64,000 nucleotides of DNA, taken from contig NZ_PZJN01000006.1 of the NCBI RefSeq assembly GCF_003206695.1, positions 628,850 through 692,849 of the forward strand, in the 5' to 3' direction. Source of the stretch: Salinicola halophyticus (GTDB taxonomy: Bacteria; Pseudomonadota; Gammaproteobacteria; Pseudomonadales; Halomonadaceae). This document shows, piece after piece, positions 1 through 8,731 of the stretch. The position numbers and the translations under genes are program-made. The notes under the pieces are model-generated. The model had not been told where the DNA came from. It saw nothing but the letters and a program-made list of their open reading frames with translations, and did not search any database. Every line of letters starts with the position of its first letter. The first letter of the stretch is position 1.

Positions 1-238
1 CCAGCAGGCGCGCGTAAGATCGCACGTAGCCCCGGCGGTAGGCAGCGATCGGTACCTGGTCGAAGCGGTCTTCCTCGAGCCCGGAGACGACGATCGGGCG
101 CAGATTGAGCTGCAGCGCGGCATCCTCGAGGCTCAGCCCCTGGCGTTCGCGCTCGCTTCGAAGCATGTGGCCCGCCGTTTCGTGAGACGGGGCTGGTGCG
201 TCTTGCTGCTTGACTGATGGTTCGTTCATTTCGCTCAT
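1..238 (-). CDS. rodZ: RodZ-like cytoskeletal/HTH membrane protein, N-terminal part (cut by window edge)
   Basis: Only the first 79 codons are inside the window; the gene runs leftwards off the edge. The ATG at 238 opens MSEMNEPSVKQQ, a polar leader, followed by a Xre-like helix-turn-helix typical of RodZ (LRSEREREGLSLEDAA-like helix, then LEEDRFDQVPIAAYRRGYVRSYARLL). RodZ is a bitopic inner-membrane protein that links MreB to the elongasome and sets rod shape. The transmembrane and periplasmic parts are not visible here. An in-frame ATG at 229 is a possible alternative start. It lies just downstream of the PilW lipoprotein gene in the same direction, as in other gammaproteobacteria (pilW-rodZ-ispG). 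Family assignment rests on the HTH pattern plus gene order. Confidence 0.85.
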   Translation of the reverse strand, partial: MSEMNEPSVKQQDAPAPSHETAGHMLRSERERQGLSLEDAALQLNLRPIVVSGLEEDRFDQVPIAAYRRGYVRSYARLL

Positions 239-297
239 GGGCGAAAATCCTTTTGATCTTTTCCGAGCACGGGCTCGAGTAAGGGGTTCTGATCGCC

Positions 298-1053
298 TCA
301 GGAGCCGCCGAGCTGCTGACGGTAAAAGGCCGCACGAGTCGAATCTCCTTGCGCACTGGCGATGTCACTCGCCAGTCGCAGGCTATCGTCGTCGGTGCCG
401 GCCACGGTGAAATAACGCTGCAGGCGTTCCCAGGCGCGTTCGTCGTTACCCTGCGTGTGATCGATGCGAGCCAGCGCCAACAGGCTGCGCGCGTTGCGCG
501 TATCGATATCGAGGGCGCGCTCGTAGTACTGCTGAGCGGCAGTCGCATCGCCGTTGGCGGTTTCGCATTGGCCCAGATTCGCGAACAGCTGGGCTCTTTG
601 GGTGTAGTTGATATCCTGACTGGCAACGGCCAGTTGCTCGCACGCCTGGGCGTACTGTTCACGCTGGTACAGAAGGGCCGCATAATTGTTGCGAATGCGC
701 GTTGCCTCGGGGTCGGCTTTCAGGGCTTTCTGGAAAAAGTCGTCGGCCAGGTCCAGCTCTTGCTGACGTTGATAGAGCAGGGCCAGACCTTCCAGGGCGC
801 CACTGTCGCCGGCGTCGAGATCGACGGCATGATTCAGGGCCTGCTGCGCGCGGGGCAGATTGCCCTCGGCGAGATACGCCTTGCCCAGGCGGGTGTAGGC
901 TGCCGCCGCGTCCTCAGGGCTATCCTGTTTCGGTCCGTTGGATGAAACCGCCGTGGCGCAGCCACTCGATAGACACAGCGCCCCCGCCAGACATACGACT
1001 CCCGTCGCGATACACAGCGATCGTATCGAACACCAACGAGATGAGCGGGTCAT
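298..1053 (-). CDS. pilW: Type IV pilus biogenesis/stability lipoprotein PilW (PilF), TPR protein
   Basis: This is a 251-residue outer-membrane pilotin for the PilQ secretin. The ATG at 1053 was chosen because it gives a proper lipoprotein signal: MTRSSRW n-region, hydrophobic core, and lipobox LSSGC with the acylated Cys near residue 30. Upstream codons add an unlikely 58-residue leader. The mature part is a run of TPR-type helix pairs (AYTRLGKAYLAEGNLPRAQQAL, then LYQRQQELDLADDFFQKAL, LYQREQYAQACEQL, NLGQCETANGDATAAQQYYERAL), the usual PilF solenoid. It sits between rlmN and rodZ, the standard gammaproteobacterial order. Its presence suggests type IV pili elsewhere in the genome. The 59-bp gap to rodZ favours co-transcription. 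Confidence 0.88.
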   Translation of the reverse strand: MTRSSRWCSIRSLCIATGVVCLAGALCLSSGCATAVSSNGPKQDSPEDAAAAYTRLGKAYLAEGNLPRAQQALNHAVDLDAGDSGALEGLALLYQRQQELDLADDFFQKALKADPEATRIRNNYAALLYQREQYAQACEQLAVASQDINYTQRAQLFANLGQCETANGDATAAQQYYERALDIDTRNARSLLALARIDHTQGNDERAWERLQRYFTVAGTDDDSLRLASDIASAQGDSTRAAFYRQQLGGS

Positions 1054-1248
1054 GCGCGGCTCTCCCACGTTTCGAGACAGCGACGAGCCAAAGGTCGAAT
1101 CCCGAGCAACTGAAAACAAAGCGGTTTTGGGGCTCCCATCAAAGCGCCGCACCGAGTCGAAGTCAAGGCGAGGCCCGCTCGAGGTGATGGCGACATCGAT
1201 GGCTGCGGCAGACATTGACGGCCGCATAGCGACTTCATGCCCAAGCGT

Positions 1249-2382
1249 TCAGTCGGCATCCAGCTGGATCGACTGGATGTAGCGCTCGTGACGCTTGGTG
1301 CGATCCTTGACCTTACCTACCAGCTGGCCGCAGGCGGCATCGATATCGTCACCGCGGGTGGTGCGCACCATGGCCGTGTGGCCCAGCTCGTAAAGCCAGC
1401 TTTGAAAGCGCATCACTTGATTGCGCGAAGGCTTTTCGTAACCCGAGTGCGGGAACGGGTTGAACGGGATCAGGTTGATCTTGCACGGCAACTCCGCGAG
1501 CAGCGCCACCAGTTCCTCGGCGTGTATCTGCTGGTCGTTGACGTCCTTGATCAGGGTGTACTCGATGGTGACATGACGCGTCGTCTCGCACTTGGCGAGG
1601 TAGCGATGGCACGCATCCAGCAGCGTGCGGATGTTGTACTTGCGGTTGAGCGGCACCAGCTCGTTGCGTAGCTCGTCATTGGCGGCGTGTAGCGAAATCG
1701 CCAGGCTCACATCGATGTCGTCGCCCAGCTTGTCGATCATCGGCACGACGCCGGAAGTCGATAGCGTCACGCGGCGCTTGGACATGCCGTAGGCGTTGTC
1801 GTCGAGCATCAGCTTCATCGACGGCACCACATTGTCATAGTTGAGCAGAGGTTCGCCCATGCCCATCATCACCACGTTGGTGATCGCCTTGCGTCCGTCG
1901 GGGGCGCTCATGCGGCCGCCGGCACGCTGCTGGGCCACCCACACCTGGCCGATGATCTCGGCGCTGGTCAGGTTGCGCTGAAAACCCTGCTTGCCGGTGG
2001 AGCAGAAGCTGCAGTCCAGCGAGCAGCCGACCTGGGACGACACGCACAGCGTACGCCGCGCGCCGTTGTCGGCCGGAATCAGCACGGTTTCGACGTAGCT
2101 CCCGTCCTCGACTTCCAGCACCCATTTGCGGGTGCCGTCGCTGGAGGTGCCTTCGTAAACCACGTTCGGGCCACGGATCTCGGCATGTTCTGCCAGGCGG
2201 CCACGCAGTGACTTGGAAAGGTTGGTCATCGACTCGAAGTCGTCGCAACCTTCCTGATGAATCCACTTCATGACCTGGGCAGCGCGAAATTTCTTCTCGC
2301 CCAGAGAGACGAAGAACGTCTCCATCTGCTCGCGGGAGAGCCCCAATAGATTGGTGCGCGGAGTAGCGGTGGCAGCGGTCAT
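1249..2382 (-). CDS. rlmN: Dual-specificity 23S rRNA (A2503)/tRNA (A37) methyltransferase RlmN
   Basis: A 377-residue radical-SAM methylase that makes 2-methyladenosine in 23S rRNA and in some tRNAs. The cluster motif CSLDCSFC (CxxxCxxC) is followed by [11 protein letters not shown]. The GEPLLNY segment binds SAM, and the C-terminal Cys in DIDAACGQL is the expected catalytic/methyl-carrying residue, paired with the conserved Cys of [14 protein letters not shown]. The start at 2382 ([16 protein letters not shown]) matches family length; the open frame continues about 80 codons further upstream, but that stretch is low-complexity Ser/Pro/Arg and unlike RlmN. It lies between ndk and pilW, the classical ndk-rlmN-pilW arrangement. 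Confidence 0.95.
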   Translation of the reverse strand: MTAATATPRTNLLGLSREQMETFFVSLGEKKFRAAQVMKWIHQEGCDDFESMTNLSKSLRGRLAEHAEIRGPNVVYEGTSSDGTRKWVLEVEDGSYVETVLIPADNGARRTLCVSSQVGCSLDCSFCSTGKQGFQRNLTSAEIIGQVWVAQQRAGGRMSAPDGRKAITNVVMMGMGEPLLNYDNVVPSMKLMLDDNAYGMSKRRVTLSTSGVVPMIDKLGDDIDVSLAISLHAANDELRNELVPLNRKYNIRTLLDACHRYLAKCETTRHVTIEYTLIKDVNDQQIHAEELVALLAELPCKINLIPFNPFPHSGYEKPSRNQVMRFQSWLYELGHTAMVRTTRGDDIDAACGQLVGKVKDRTKRHERYIQSIQLDAD

Positions 2383-2431
2383 GGCAACGGAATCGGCTCG
2401 AGAGTGGCGGGGTGTGCTGGGACGGAGAAGG

Positions 2432-2456
2432 CCGACCGGCCCTGAAGGCCGGTCGG
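2432..2456 (-). terminator. GC-rich inverted repeat between ndk and rlmN
   Basis: A perfect 10-bp inverted repeat (CCGACCGGCC / GGCCGGTCGG, 5-nt loop) sits 8 bp past the ndk stop codon. Read on the minus strand it is followed by GGCCTTCTCC, so it lacks a real T-tract. It may be a weak terminator, or an mRNA 3' stabiliser that separates ndk from rlmN. Confidence 0.5.
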
Positions 2457-2464
2457 TCGACGAA

Positions 2465-2893
2465 TCAGCTGCGCGAGCAGAGTTCGTCATCCTTGAAGAA
2501 ATAGCTGATTTCGCGAGCGGCGGATTCCGGTGCGTCGGAACCGTGCGCGGCGTTGGCGTCGATGGAGGACGCGAAGTCGGCGCGGATGGTGCCCGGCGCG
2601 GCTTCCTTGGGATTGGTGGCACCCATCAGCTCGCGGTTCTTAGCGATCGCGCCTTCACCTTCGAGCACCTGGACCATCACCGGACCGGAGGTCATGAAGC
2701 CGACCAGATCGGCGAAGAAACCGCGCTCGGCGTGCTCGGCATAGAAACCTTCCGCCTGCTCCTTGGAAAGGTGCAGCATCTTGGCGCCGACGATCTGCAG
2801 ACCGGCTTTTTCGAAGCGGCTGTAGATGTCGCCGATCACGTTCTTGGCAACGGCATCGGGCTTGATGATGGAAAGCGTGCGCTCGGTGGCCAT
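2465..2893 (-). CDS. ndk: Nucleoside diphosphate kinase
   Basis: 142 residues, the standard Ndk size. The enzyme moves the gamma phosphate of ATP to NDPs through a phosphohistidine. The N-terminus [18 protein letters not shown] is canonical. The active-site region NAAHGSD carries the nucleophilic His, and the preceding [17 protein letters not shown] loop binds nucleotide. A good ribosome site (AGGAGACC) precedes the ATG. The gene lies between the shortened isc cluster and rlmN. In many gammaproteobacteria ndk directly follows iscX, so its position marks where the missing isc genes would have ended. Confidence 0.97.
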   Translation of the reverse strand: MATERTLSIIKPDAVAKNVIGDIYSRFEKAGLQIVGAKMLHLSKEQAEGFYAEHAERGFFADLVGFMTSGPVMVQVLEGEGAIAKNRELMGATNPKEAAPGTIRADFASSIDANAAHGSDAPESAAREISYFFKDDELCSRS

Positions 2894-3169
2894 GAATTTA
2901 GGTCTCCTGGTAGTAGTGCATTGATAATGAATCGATCGCGATTGTCGCGAGCGGAAAAAAATAGGTAGATGAGGCGAGGCGAAGGTTCATGCCGAACCAT
3001 TCATTCCCGGCCACAACGCCCCGTCCGAAAAATCGCGCCATTGTAGCGCAAGCCCTTGGCCGACGCATCCCGGCCTCGTTGGTCGGGATGCGTCGATCAG
3101 CAAGCGTCGGTCAGCGAGCGGCGATCAAAGAGCACCGGGCAGACCGGGCCGGGACGATCGGGGCGGAGC

Positions 3170-3496
3170 TCAAACGTTGAAGCTTTCGCCGCAGCCGCAC
3201 TCGTCGGTGACGTTGGGATTGTTGAAGCGGAAGAAGCGATTGAGCCCTTCGCTGACGTAGTCGACCTCGGTGCCGTCGAGAACGTTCAGCGCTTCCCGGT
3301 CGACCAGTACCTTGACCCCGCGCTCTTCGAACTCGACATCTTCGGCGCGCAGGTCGTCGGCGATATCGAGCACGTAGCTGTAACCGGAGCAGCCGCTCGG
3401 CTTGATCGCCACGCGAAGGCCCAGGCCACCGCCGCGCTCTTCGAGCACGTGGCGAATCTGGGTGGCGGCGGATTCACTGATGGTAATGTTCTGCAT
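3170..3496 (-). CDS. iscA: A-type iron-sulfur carrier protein (IscA/ErpA family)
   Basis: 108 residues. It delivers [2Fe-2S]/[4Fe-4S] clusters to apo-enzymes. The three family cysteines are present: one in [11 protein letters not shown] and two in the C-terminal DECGCGESF. The ATG at 3496 was chosen because AGGAGA lies 6 nt upstream; the longer frame adds only ten residues. It follows iscS by 41 bp on the same strand, in a cluster that has lost iscU, hscB, hscA and fdx, so it may take sulfur or clusters from a different scaffold. ErpA versus IscA cannot be settled without a tree. The name is given from the isc context. Confidence 0.88.
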   Translation of the reverse strand: MQNITISESAATQIRHVLEERGGGLGLRVAIKPSGCSGYSYVLDIADDLRAEDVEFEERGVKVLVDREALNVLDGTEVDYVSEGLNRFFRFNNPNVTDECGCGESFNV

Positions 3497-3537
3497 GGTA
3501 TTTCTCCTGCCGAAGACGAACGGCAACTGCCGTTCCT

Positions 3538-4713
3538 CTAACGATGATTCATGGCGGCTTTGGCGGGTTGACGCAACCCACTCAGGGCGCGGCGTATGTC
3601 GGCGACGGCCGCGTCGATCTCTTCGAGGGTGGTGAAGCGACCAAAACTGAAGCGAATCGAGGCCAGTGCCTGCCGATGCGGAACGCCGATGCCCTCGAGA
3701 ACGTAGGACGGTGCCACGCTGGCCGAATTACAGGCCGATCCCGTGGAGACGGCCAGCCCCCGCAGCGCCATCAGTAGCGATTCGCCGTCGACGCCGTCGA
3801 AAGCCAGGTTGACGATGTTGGGTACGGCCTGGTCCAGCGGCGAGTGGTTATGAATGCCGCCGCAGTCCGCCAGGCCGTCGAGAAAACGTTGGCGCAACGC
3901 GCGGACGTGGGCGCCGTCGGCTTCGCGCTCGTCGCGGGCCAGCATGAAGGCTTCGCCCATGCCCACGATCTGATGCGTCGGCAGCGTGCCGGAGCGCATG
4001 CCGCGCTCGTGGCCGCCGCCGTGGATCAGCGCCTCGATGCGCAGGTCCGGATCGCGACGCACGTAAAGCGCGCCGATACCCTTGGGGCCGTAGGCCTTGT
4101 GCGCCGAGAGCGACATCATATCGATGCCCATGGCTTGCACATCGAGCGCGAGCCGTCCGCAGGCCTGCGCGGCATCGACATGAAAGCGGGCGCCGAACTC
4201 GTGCGCGACGGCAGCGAGGGCGGTGAGATCGTTGACGCTGCCGAGCTCGTTATTCACCGCCATCAGCGAGACCAGGGCGGTGTCCTGGCGCATCGCCTCG
4301 CGCAGCTGGCCCGGTTCGATACGCCCGTCGTGGCCCGGCGTCAGCCAGGTGACCTCGAATCCTTCTCTCTCCAGCGCGATCGCGGTGTCCACGACCGCCT
4401 TGTGCTCGATGATCGACGTCACCAGGTGACGGCCCCGAGCGCGGTTGGCGCGCATGAAACCGGTCAGCGCCAGGTTGTCCGCCTCGGTCGCGCCGGAAGT
4501 CCAGACGATCTCGCGCGGGTCGGCACCGATCAGGTCGGCGACCTGACGGCGAGCGTTCTCCACCGCCTGCTCGGCCAACCATCCCGGCATGTGGCTGCGC
4601 GAGGCCGGATTGGCATAGACCCCGTCCATCGTCAGGTGGCGCATCATCTGTTCGGCCACGCGCGGGTCGGTCGGGGTGGTGGCGGCGTAGTCGAGATAAA
4701 TCGGAGCACTCAT
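3538..4713 (-). CDS. iscS: Cysteine desulfurase IscS-like, with short C-terminus
   Basis: A 391-residue PLP enzyme that takes sulfur from cysteine for Fe-S clusters and thio-tRNA modification. [19 protein letters not shown] is the canonical N-terminus, so the ATG at 4713 was chosen over upstream codons. The PLP lysine lies in [12 protein letters not shown] near residue 205. The mobile-loop catalytic Cys is in [21 protein letters not shown] near residue 327. After the [14 protein letters not shown] helix the protein ends in [16 protein letters not shown]. coli IscS (404 aa) instead has a longer tail ending in SIEWAHH that contacts IscU. The shorter, different tail agrees with the absence of iscU here. 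Small CGCTTTAGCG hairpins with T-runs lie in the 118-bp gap after iscR and may attenuate read-through. Confidence 0.93.
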   Translation of the reverse strand: MSAPIYLDYAATTPTDPRVAEQMMRHLTMDGVYANPASRSHMPGWLAEQAVENARRQVADLIGADPREIVWTSGATEADNLALTGFMRANRARGRHLVTSIIEHKAVVDTAIALEREGFEVTWLTPGHDGRIEPGQLREAMRQDTALVSLMAVNNELGSVNDLTALAAVAHEFGARFHVDAAQACGRLALDVQAMGIDMMSLSAHKAYGPKGIGALYVRRDPDLRIEALIHGGGHERGMRSGTLPTHQIVGMGEAFMLARDEREADGAHVRALRQRFLDGLADCGGIHNHSPLDQAVPNIVNLAFDGVDGESLLMALRGLAVSTGSACNSASVAPSYVLEGIGVPHRQALASIRFSFGRFTTLEEIDAAVADIRRALSGLRQPAKAAMNHR

Positions 4714-4831
4714 GGCACGCAAGATCTCTGGCAGTCGATCGAAAGGAAATCGGACCCGATACATTAGAACAAAATACGCTGAAGCCTAGAGAACAAAAGA
4801 CGCTAAAGCGTATTCGCTCGCAGGCGTTTGC

Positions 4832-5314
4832 CTAGTGCGACGACACCGTGATCGTGGCAGCGTCGTCGGCGAGTGAGCGCACGTCGGGTTCGCGTCGCGT
4901 GGTCGAGCGGGCCTGTTCGCGATGCACCAGCTCCAGCAGGCTGATATCGCTCAGGAAGCGCTGGATCTCGTCGGAGAGATCGCACCACAGATGATGCGTG
5001 ATGCACTTGCTGCCCTGATGACAATCCGCCTGTCCGTGGCAGCGCGTCGCATCGATCGACTCGTTGACCGCGTCGATCACGCCGGCCACGGAAATCTCGG
5101 CGGGCGCCATGCCCAGCAGATAGCCGCCGCCCGGTCCGCGTACGCTGCTGACGAGCTTGGCCCGGCGTAGCCGCGCGAACAGCTGCTCGAGATAGGACAG
5201 CGAAATATCCTGCCGCCTGGAGATATCCGCCAGGCATACCGGGCCCTGATCGGCGTTGAGCGCCAGATCGAGCATGGCGGTGACGGCGTAGCGCCCTTTG
5301 GTGGTCAAACGCAT
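4832..5314 (-). CDS. iscR: Fe-S cluster regulator IscR (Rrf2 family)
   Basis: 160 residues. The N-terminal winged helix [19 protein letters not shown] is followed by [29 protein letters not shown], the standard Rrf2 HTH. The cluster ligands are present as C-x5-C-x5-C-x2-H in [18 protein letters not shown], so it can bind [2Fe-2S]. Holo-IscR represses its own promoter through type 1 sites; apo- and holo-protein act at type 2 sites. A matching type 1 site overlaps the promoter just upstream (see 5350-5378). It heads the iscR-iscS-iscA unit on the minus strand. Confidence 0.95.
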   Translation of the reverse strand: MRLTTKGRYAVTAMLDLALNADQGPVCLADISRRQDISLSYLEQLFARLRRAKLVSSVRGPGGGYLLGMAPAEISVAGVIDAVNESIDATRCHGQADCHQGSKCITHHLWCDLSDEIQRFLSDISLLELVHREQARSTTRREPDVRSLADDAATITVSSH

Positions 5315-5349
5315 TGGCGAGTATCGGCTGTCGCTGCATCGGTGTCGAC

Positions 5350-5378
5350 ATTATGGAAAAACCCAGTAATTCGGTCAA
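5350..5378 (-). promoter_or_regulatory. iscR promoter with overlapping type 1 IscR box
   Basis: On the minus strand, TTGACC is separated by 17 bp from CATAAT, a good sigma70 promoter 36 bp before the iscR ATG. The segment TTGACCGAATTACTGGG closely matches the E. coli iscR operator (TTGACCAATTTACTCGGG, from memory), a type 1 IscR site that needs cluster-bound IscR. Autorepression in Fe-S-replete cells is the expected outcome. Confidence 0.8.
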
Positions 5379-5431
5379 CCATTCCGCCGCCGCCGCGCTG
5401 CCTTCTGGAATCGCCATCCAGCCATGTCGAA

Positions 5432-6214
5432 TCAGGACTTGTCGTGCAGCCGCTTGTCGATCGTTCCCAGAATGCCGCGCAAAATGTTCATTTCCATGCT
5501 GTCGAGATGGGCGCGCATGAATAGCCGGCGCAGACGTGCCATCAATTGGCGGGGATTGTCGGGGTCGTGGAATTCGATCGCCGTCAGCGTTTGCTCGAGA
5601 TGGACGAAAAAGCGTTCGAGATCGGCGTGGGTCGCCGGCGGGTTGTCCCAGGTCACGCCGAAAGGCTGATCGACTTCGCGCTCCGGCGCGGACGTGGCGC
5701 TCGACGAAGCGTCTTCCAGAGCCAGAAACGCCTGGCGGCACTCGTAGGCGAGCACCTGCACGGCGGCGGCCAGGTTCAGCGAGCTGAAGTCAGGGTTGGT
5801 CGGGATGTGCACGTGCTGATGGCAGCGCTGCAGCTCGGCGTTGGTCAGGCCGGTGTCCTCACGACCGAACACCAACGCGACGCGGGCCTCGGTCGGTTCC
5901 AGCGCTTTCGGCAGGCTCTCCGCCAGATCGCGGGGCCCGACCATCGGCCAGGGCAGATGGCGGGAGCGAGCGCTCGCTCCCACCACCAGGGTGCAGTCGG
6001 CCACGGCGTCCTCGAGCGCGTCGAATTGTCGCGCGCTATCCACCAGCGTGGTCGCCCCGGAAGCTCGCGAGTAGGCCTCCAGATCCTTGGGGTTGCAGCG
6101 GGGAGTCACCAGGGCGAGATCCTCGAGGCCCATGTTGCGCATGGCGCGAGTGGCGGCGCCGATATTGCCGGGATGGCTGGTGCCGATGAGAACGATACGG
6201 ATACGGTCGAGCAT
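5432..6214 (-). CDS. trmJ: tRNA (cytidine/uridine-32 2'-O) methyltransferase TrmJ
   Basis: 260 residues, SPOUT (alpha/beta knot) fold. The N-terminus MLDRIRIVLIGTSHPGNIGAATRAM matches the E. coli start, so 6214 was chosen although in-frame ATGs exist at 6226 and 6247. The knot motifs are VALVFGREDTGLTNAEL and IPTNPDFSSLNLAAAVQVLAYE. It methylates ribose of nucleotide 32 in several tRNAs. It lies upstream of iscR on the same strand and divergent from suhB, a conserved gammaproteobacterial arrangement. The C-terminal helical extension (LERFFVHLEQTLTAIEF onward) is of normal length. Confidence 0.93.
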   Translation of the reverse strand: MLDRIRIVLIGTSHPGNIGAATRAMRNMGLEDLALVTPRCNPKDLEAYSRASGATTLVDSARQFDALEDAVADCTLVVGASARSRHLPWPMVGPRDLAESLPKALEPTEARVALVFGREDTGLTNAELQRCHQHVHIPTNPDFSSLNLAAAVQVLAYECRQAFLALEDASSSATSAPEREVDQPFGVTWDNPPATHADLERFFVHLEQTLTAIEFHDPDNPRQLMARLRRLFMRAHLDSMEMNILRGILGTIDKRLHDKS

Positions 6215-6369
6215 AGAAAGAGGCATGGGACACTGTGAAAGAGGCATCGGGTACGGATCGAATGCTGGGGCAAGCGGGAAAACGCGTAGTCTAGCATGAC
6301 TGGAAAGGCCGACTTCTGCTAGACTGCGCGGCGTTCTTTAACAGCCTCCGACACCCCAAGGCCAGATCC

Positions 6370-7164
6370 ATGCATCCGATGGTTCAATATGCGCTGCGCG
6401 CCGCTCGCAGTGCCGCTGAGCAATTCGTTCGTATCCGTGACCGTCTCGAGGTCAACCACGACGAGCAGGCAACCGCCAATCTGCTCGAGGATACGGCACG
6501 TAACGCTGAAACGCTGATCGTTCATCAGCTCTCCCGCGGTTATCCGCAACACGGGATTTCCGGTCGCTACACGCCTTATCGCGAAGGCAAGGGCACCGAC
6601 AAGGATACCGTGTGGCACATCGAGCCGATCCACGGCGAGTCCAATCTCGGTGTGGCGAACCGCCAGTTCGCGATCTCGATGGTGTGCCTGGTCAAGGGGC
6701 GCCCGGAGCATGCGGTGGTCGTGTCGCCATTCAGCGATGACGAATTCCTGATCAGCCGTGGTCGCGGCGCGCAGGGTAACGGCAAGCGCATGCGCGTCTC
6801 CAAGACGGTCAACGTCGAGGGCGCTCGGCTCTCGCTGGCCTGGCCGGCGCTCGACAGCCGCTCGCGCTGGTTGCCGCAGTATCTGACCGTGGTCGAACGT
6901 TTGGGGCCGCAGATCGATACGCTGAGCGGTACCGGCTGTGCGCTGCTCGACATGATCGAGTTTGCCTCGGGCCGTGCCGACGCCGTGTTCGTGATGGGGC
7001 TGGAAGAGCAGGACCGTCTGGTCGGCTCCTTGCTGCTGAAAGAGGCGGGTGCGCTGACCGGTGCTATCGACGGCTCGCCCAGCGTCGAAGACGGTGGCAG
7101 TCTGATGGCCGCCGGCCCGCGTCTCTACAAGGCGCTGGCGCAGCAGCTCAAGGCCAGCGTCTAG
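6370..7164 (+). CDS. suhB: SuhB-like protein of the inositol monophosphatase fold with degenerate active site
   Basis: 264 residues, colinear with SuhB from start (MHPMVQYALRAARSAAE) to end and in the conserved place opposite trmJ-iscR. SuhB is an inositol-1-phosphatase that also binds NusA and takes part in rRNA antitermination and ribosome assembly. Here the catalytic motifs are changed. The GEE motif reads GRY (about residues 65-67). The DPxDGT metal-binding motif reads EPIHGE (residues 85-90). The WDxA motif reads QDRL (about 214-217). The surrounding fold residues (FAISMVCLVKGRPEHAVVV, RGRGAQGNGKRMRVS) are well kept. Phosphatase activity is therefore unlikely, while a non-catalytic role with the transcription machinery may persist. 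The name is by position and similarity. Confidence 0.9.
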   Translation: MHPMVQYALRAARSAAEQFVRIRDRLEVNHDEQATANLLEDTARNAETLIVHQLSRGYPQHGISGRYTPYREGKGTDKDTVWHIEPIHGESNLGVANRQFAISMVCLVKGRPEHAVVVSPFSDDEFLISRGRGAQGNGKRMRVSKTVNVEGARLSLAWPALDSRSRWLPQYLTVVERLGPQIDTLSGTGCALLDMIEFASGRADAVFVMGLEEQDRLVGSLLLKEAGALTGAIDGSPSVEDGGSLMAAGPRLYKALAQQLKASV

Positions 7165-7207
7165 ACGAGCCGCCGAGCGACTGGCTCTCGAACGCGCCAC
7201 GAAACGA

Positions 7208-7241
7208 AGCGCCCTGTCGGGGTATCCCGGCAGGGCGCTTT
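7208..7241 (+). terminator. Rho-independent terminator after suhB
   Basis: AGCGCCCTG and CAGGGCGCT form a 9-bp perfect stem that can extend through CGGGG/CCCGG, followed by a short T-run. It lies between suhB and the convergent symporter gene and could serve suhB or both directions. Confidence 0.75.
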
Positions 7242-7267
7242 GCGTTGGAGTGTGCACCCAGTCCCGA

Positions 7268-8650
7268 TCAGGGTGTCGAAGAGGCCGTCGGCTGAGGGCG
7301 AGTGAGCAGGCTCCCGACCACGAACGCCAGCAGCGCGGCGGCGAGGCCGGCATAGATCGGCGTATTGGCCAGCAGACCATCTTTCAGCATGAAGACGATC
7401 ACGCCCGCGCAGCCGGCCAGCATACTGGCAATGGCGCCGGTGGTGGTCGATCGCTTCCAGAACAGCGCCCCCAGCATGGGAATCAGCATGCCGCCGACCA
7501 GCAGGTTGTAGGCGACCGTCAGCGCGCCGATGACATCGCTGACGTTGATCGCGATGATGACGCTGACCACGCCGACCAGACCGGTGCAGAGTCGATTGAT
7601 CCTGACACCCTCGATCTCGCGGCCACCGCGGAGTGCTGGCAGGATGTCCTGAGTCAGCAGTGTCGAGGAGGCGAGCATACCCGCGCTGGAAGTCGACATC
7701 ATCGCGGCCATGGCGGCGGCGATGATCAGCCCGCGGATGCCGTCCGGTAGCGCCAGTTGCGCGATGGCGGCGAAGGCGTTGTTGGCGTCATCGAGATTGG
7801 GCAGTAGGACGCTGGCGGCGATACCGACCACGGCACCGATCATCCCGTAGAGAATGCAGTAGATGCCCGCGAAGGTGCCGGCGCTGCGGGCCACGCGGCT
7901 GGATCGCGCGGTAAAGACCCGCTGCCAGATATCCTGGCCGATCAGGATGCCCAGGAAGTAGATGACGAAGTAGGTGATGATCGTGTCCCAGCCGATCGCC
8001 GTCAGCGAAAAGCTGGTTGCCGGCGCCTTCTCCAGCAGCGCACTCCAGCCCCCCACCGAATCGATCGTCAACGGCAGCAGCAGCGCCACCATGCCGACGG
8101 TCATGATCAGAAACTGCACGATGTCGGTCAGCGTCAACGACCACATGCCGCCGATCGTCGAATAGATGACCACGACCACGCCGCCGATGACGACGGCCTG
8201 CCAGGCCGGCATGCCGAAGATCACGCTCAGGACGGTACCGATGCCGATCGTCGAGGTCACCGCCAGCATCAAGTCATAGGCGAACATGATGATCGAGCTG
8301 ATCAGCTTGGCGGCGGGGCTGTAACGGCGCTCGAGCACCTGGGTCACGGTGTAGAGCTTGAGTTTCATCAGCGGTTTGGCTAACACCACGCTCAAAACGA
8401 TCAGCCCCAGGCCGAGCGAGGCGCAGAGCCACAGACCGGAAAGCCCGTAGGTATAACCGAGCCTGACCGTGCCCACAGTCGACGCGCCACCGAGCACCAC
8501 TGCCGACAGGGTGCCGATATACATGCCGGGCCCCAGACGACGGCCGGCAACGAGGTAGTCTTCCCGGTTACGGGCACGTTTCATGCCCCACCAGCCCAGG
8601 CCGAGCATACCGACCGCATAGAGTGCGACGACGAAGAGATCCAGCATCAT
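7268..8650 (-). CDS. Sodium:solute symporter (SSS family), probably for a guanidino compound
   Basis: 460 residues with about 13 hydrophobic segments. It starts MMLDLFVVALYAVGMLGLGWWG and carries the SSS hallmarks: REDYLVAGRRLGP after the first helix, VVLGGASTVGTVRLGYTYGLSGLW, the central IGGMWSLTLTDIVQFLIM helix, and AAAMAAMMSTSSAGMLASSTL, which contains sodium-site Ser/Thr residues. It imports a small organic solute with Na+, as expected in a salt-loving bacterium. It follows the GbuA-like hydrolase by 81 bp on the same strand, so co-transcription from the sigma54-type promoter at 9738-9753 is likely. Import of 4-guanidinobutyrate or a related guanidino acid is inferred from that neighbour. 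PanF/PutP-like substrates cannot be excluded. Confidence 0.88.
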   Translation of the reverse strand: MMLDLFVVALYAVGMLGLGWWGMKRARNREDYLVAGRRLGPGMYIGTLSAVVLGGASTVGTVRLGYTYGLSGLWLCASLGLGLIVLSVVLAKPLMKLKLYTVTQVLERRYSPAAKLISSIIMFAYDLMLAVTSTIGIGTVLSVIFGMPAWQAVVIGGVVVVIYSTIGGMWSLTLTDIVQFLIMTVGMVALLLPLTIDSVGGWSALLEKAPATSFSLTAIGWDTIITYFVIYFLGILIGQDIWQRVFTARSSRVARSAGTFAGIYCILYGMIGAVVGIAASVLLPNLDDANNAFAAIAQLALPDGIRGLIIAAAMAAMMSTSSAGMLASSTLLTQDILPALRGGREIEGVRINRLCTGLVGVVSVIIAINVSDVIGALTVAYNLLVGGMLIPMLGALFWKRSTTTGAIASMLAGCAGVIVFMLKDGLLANTPIYAGLAAALLAFVVGSLLTRPQPTASSTP

Positions 8651-8731
8651 GTTGTCCTGTCCTGCCGCTGAGTCAGCGGCGGTTGTTATTGTCGAAAGAC
8701 GATCTTGTCGGGGATGACTGCTCGGTGTCGT

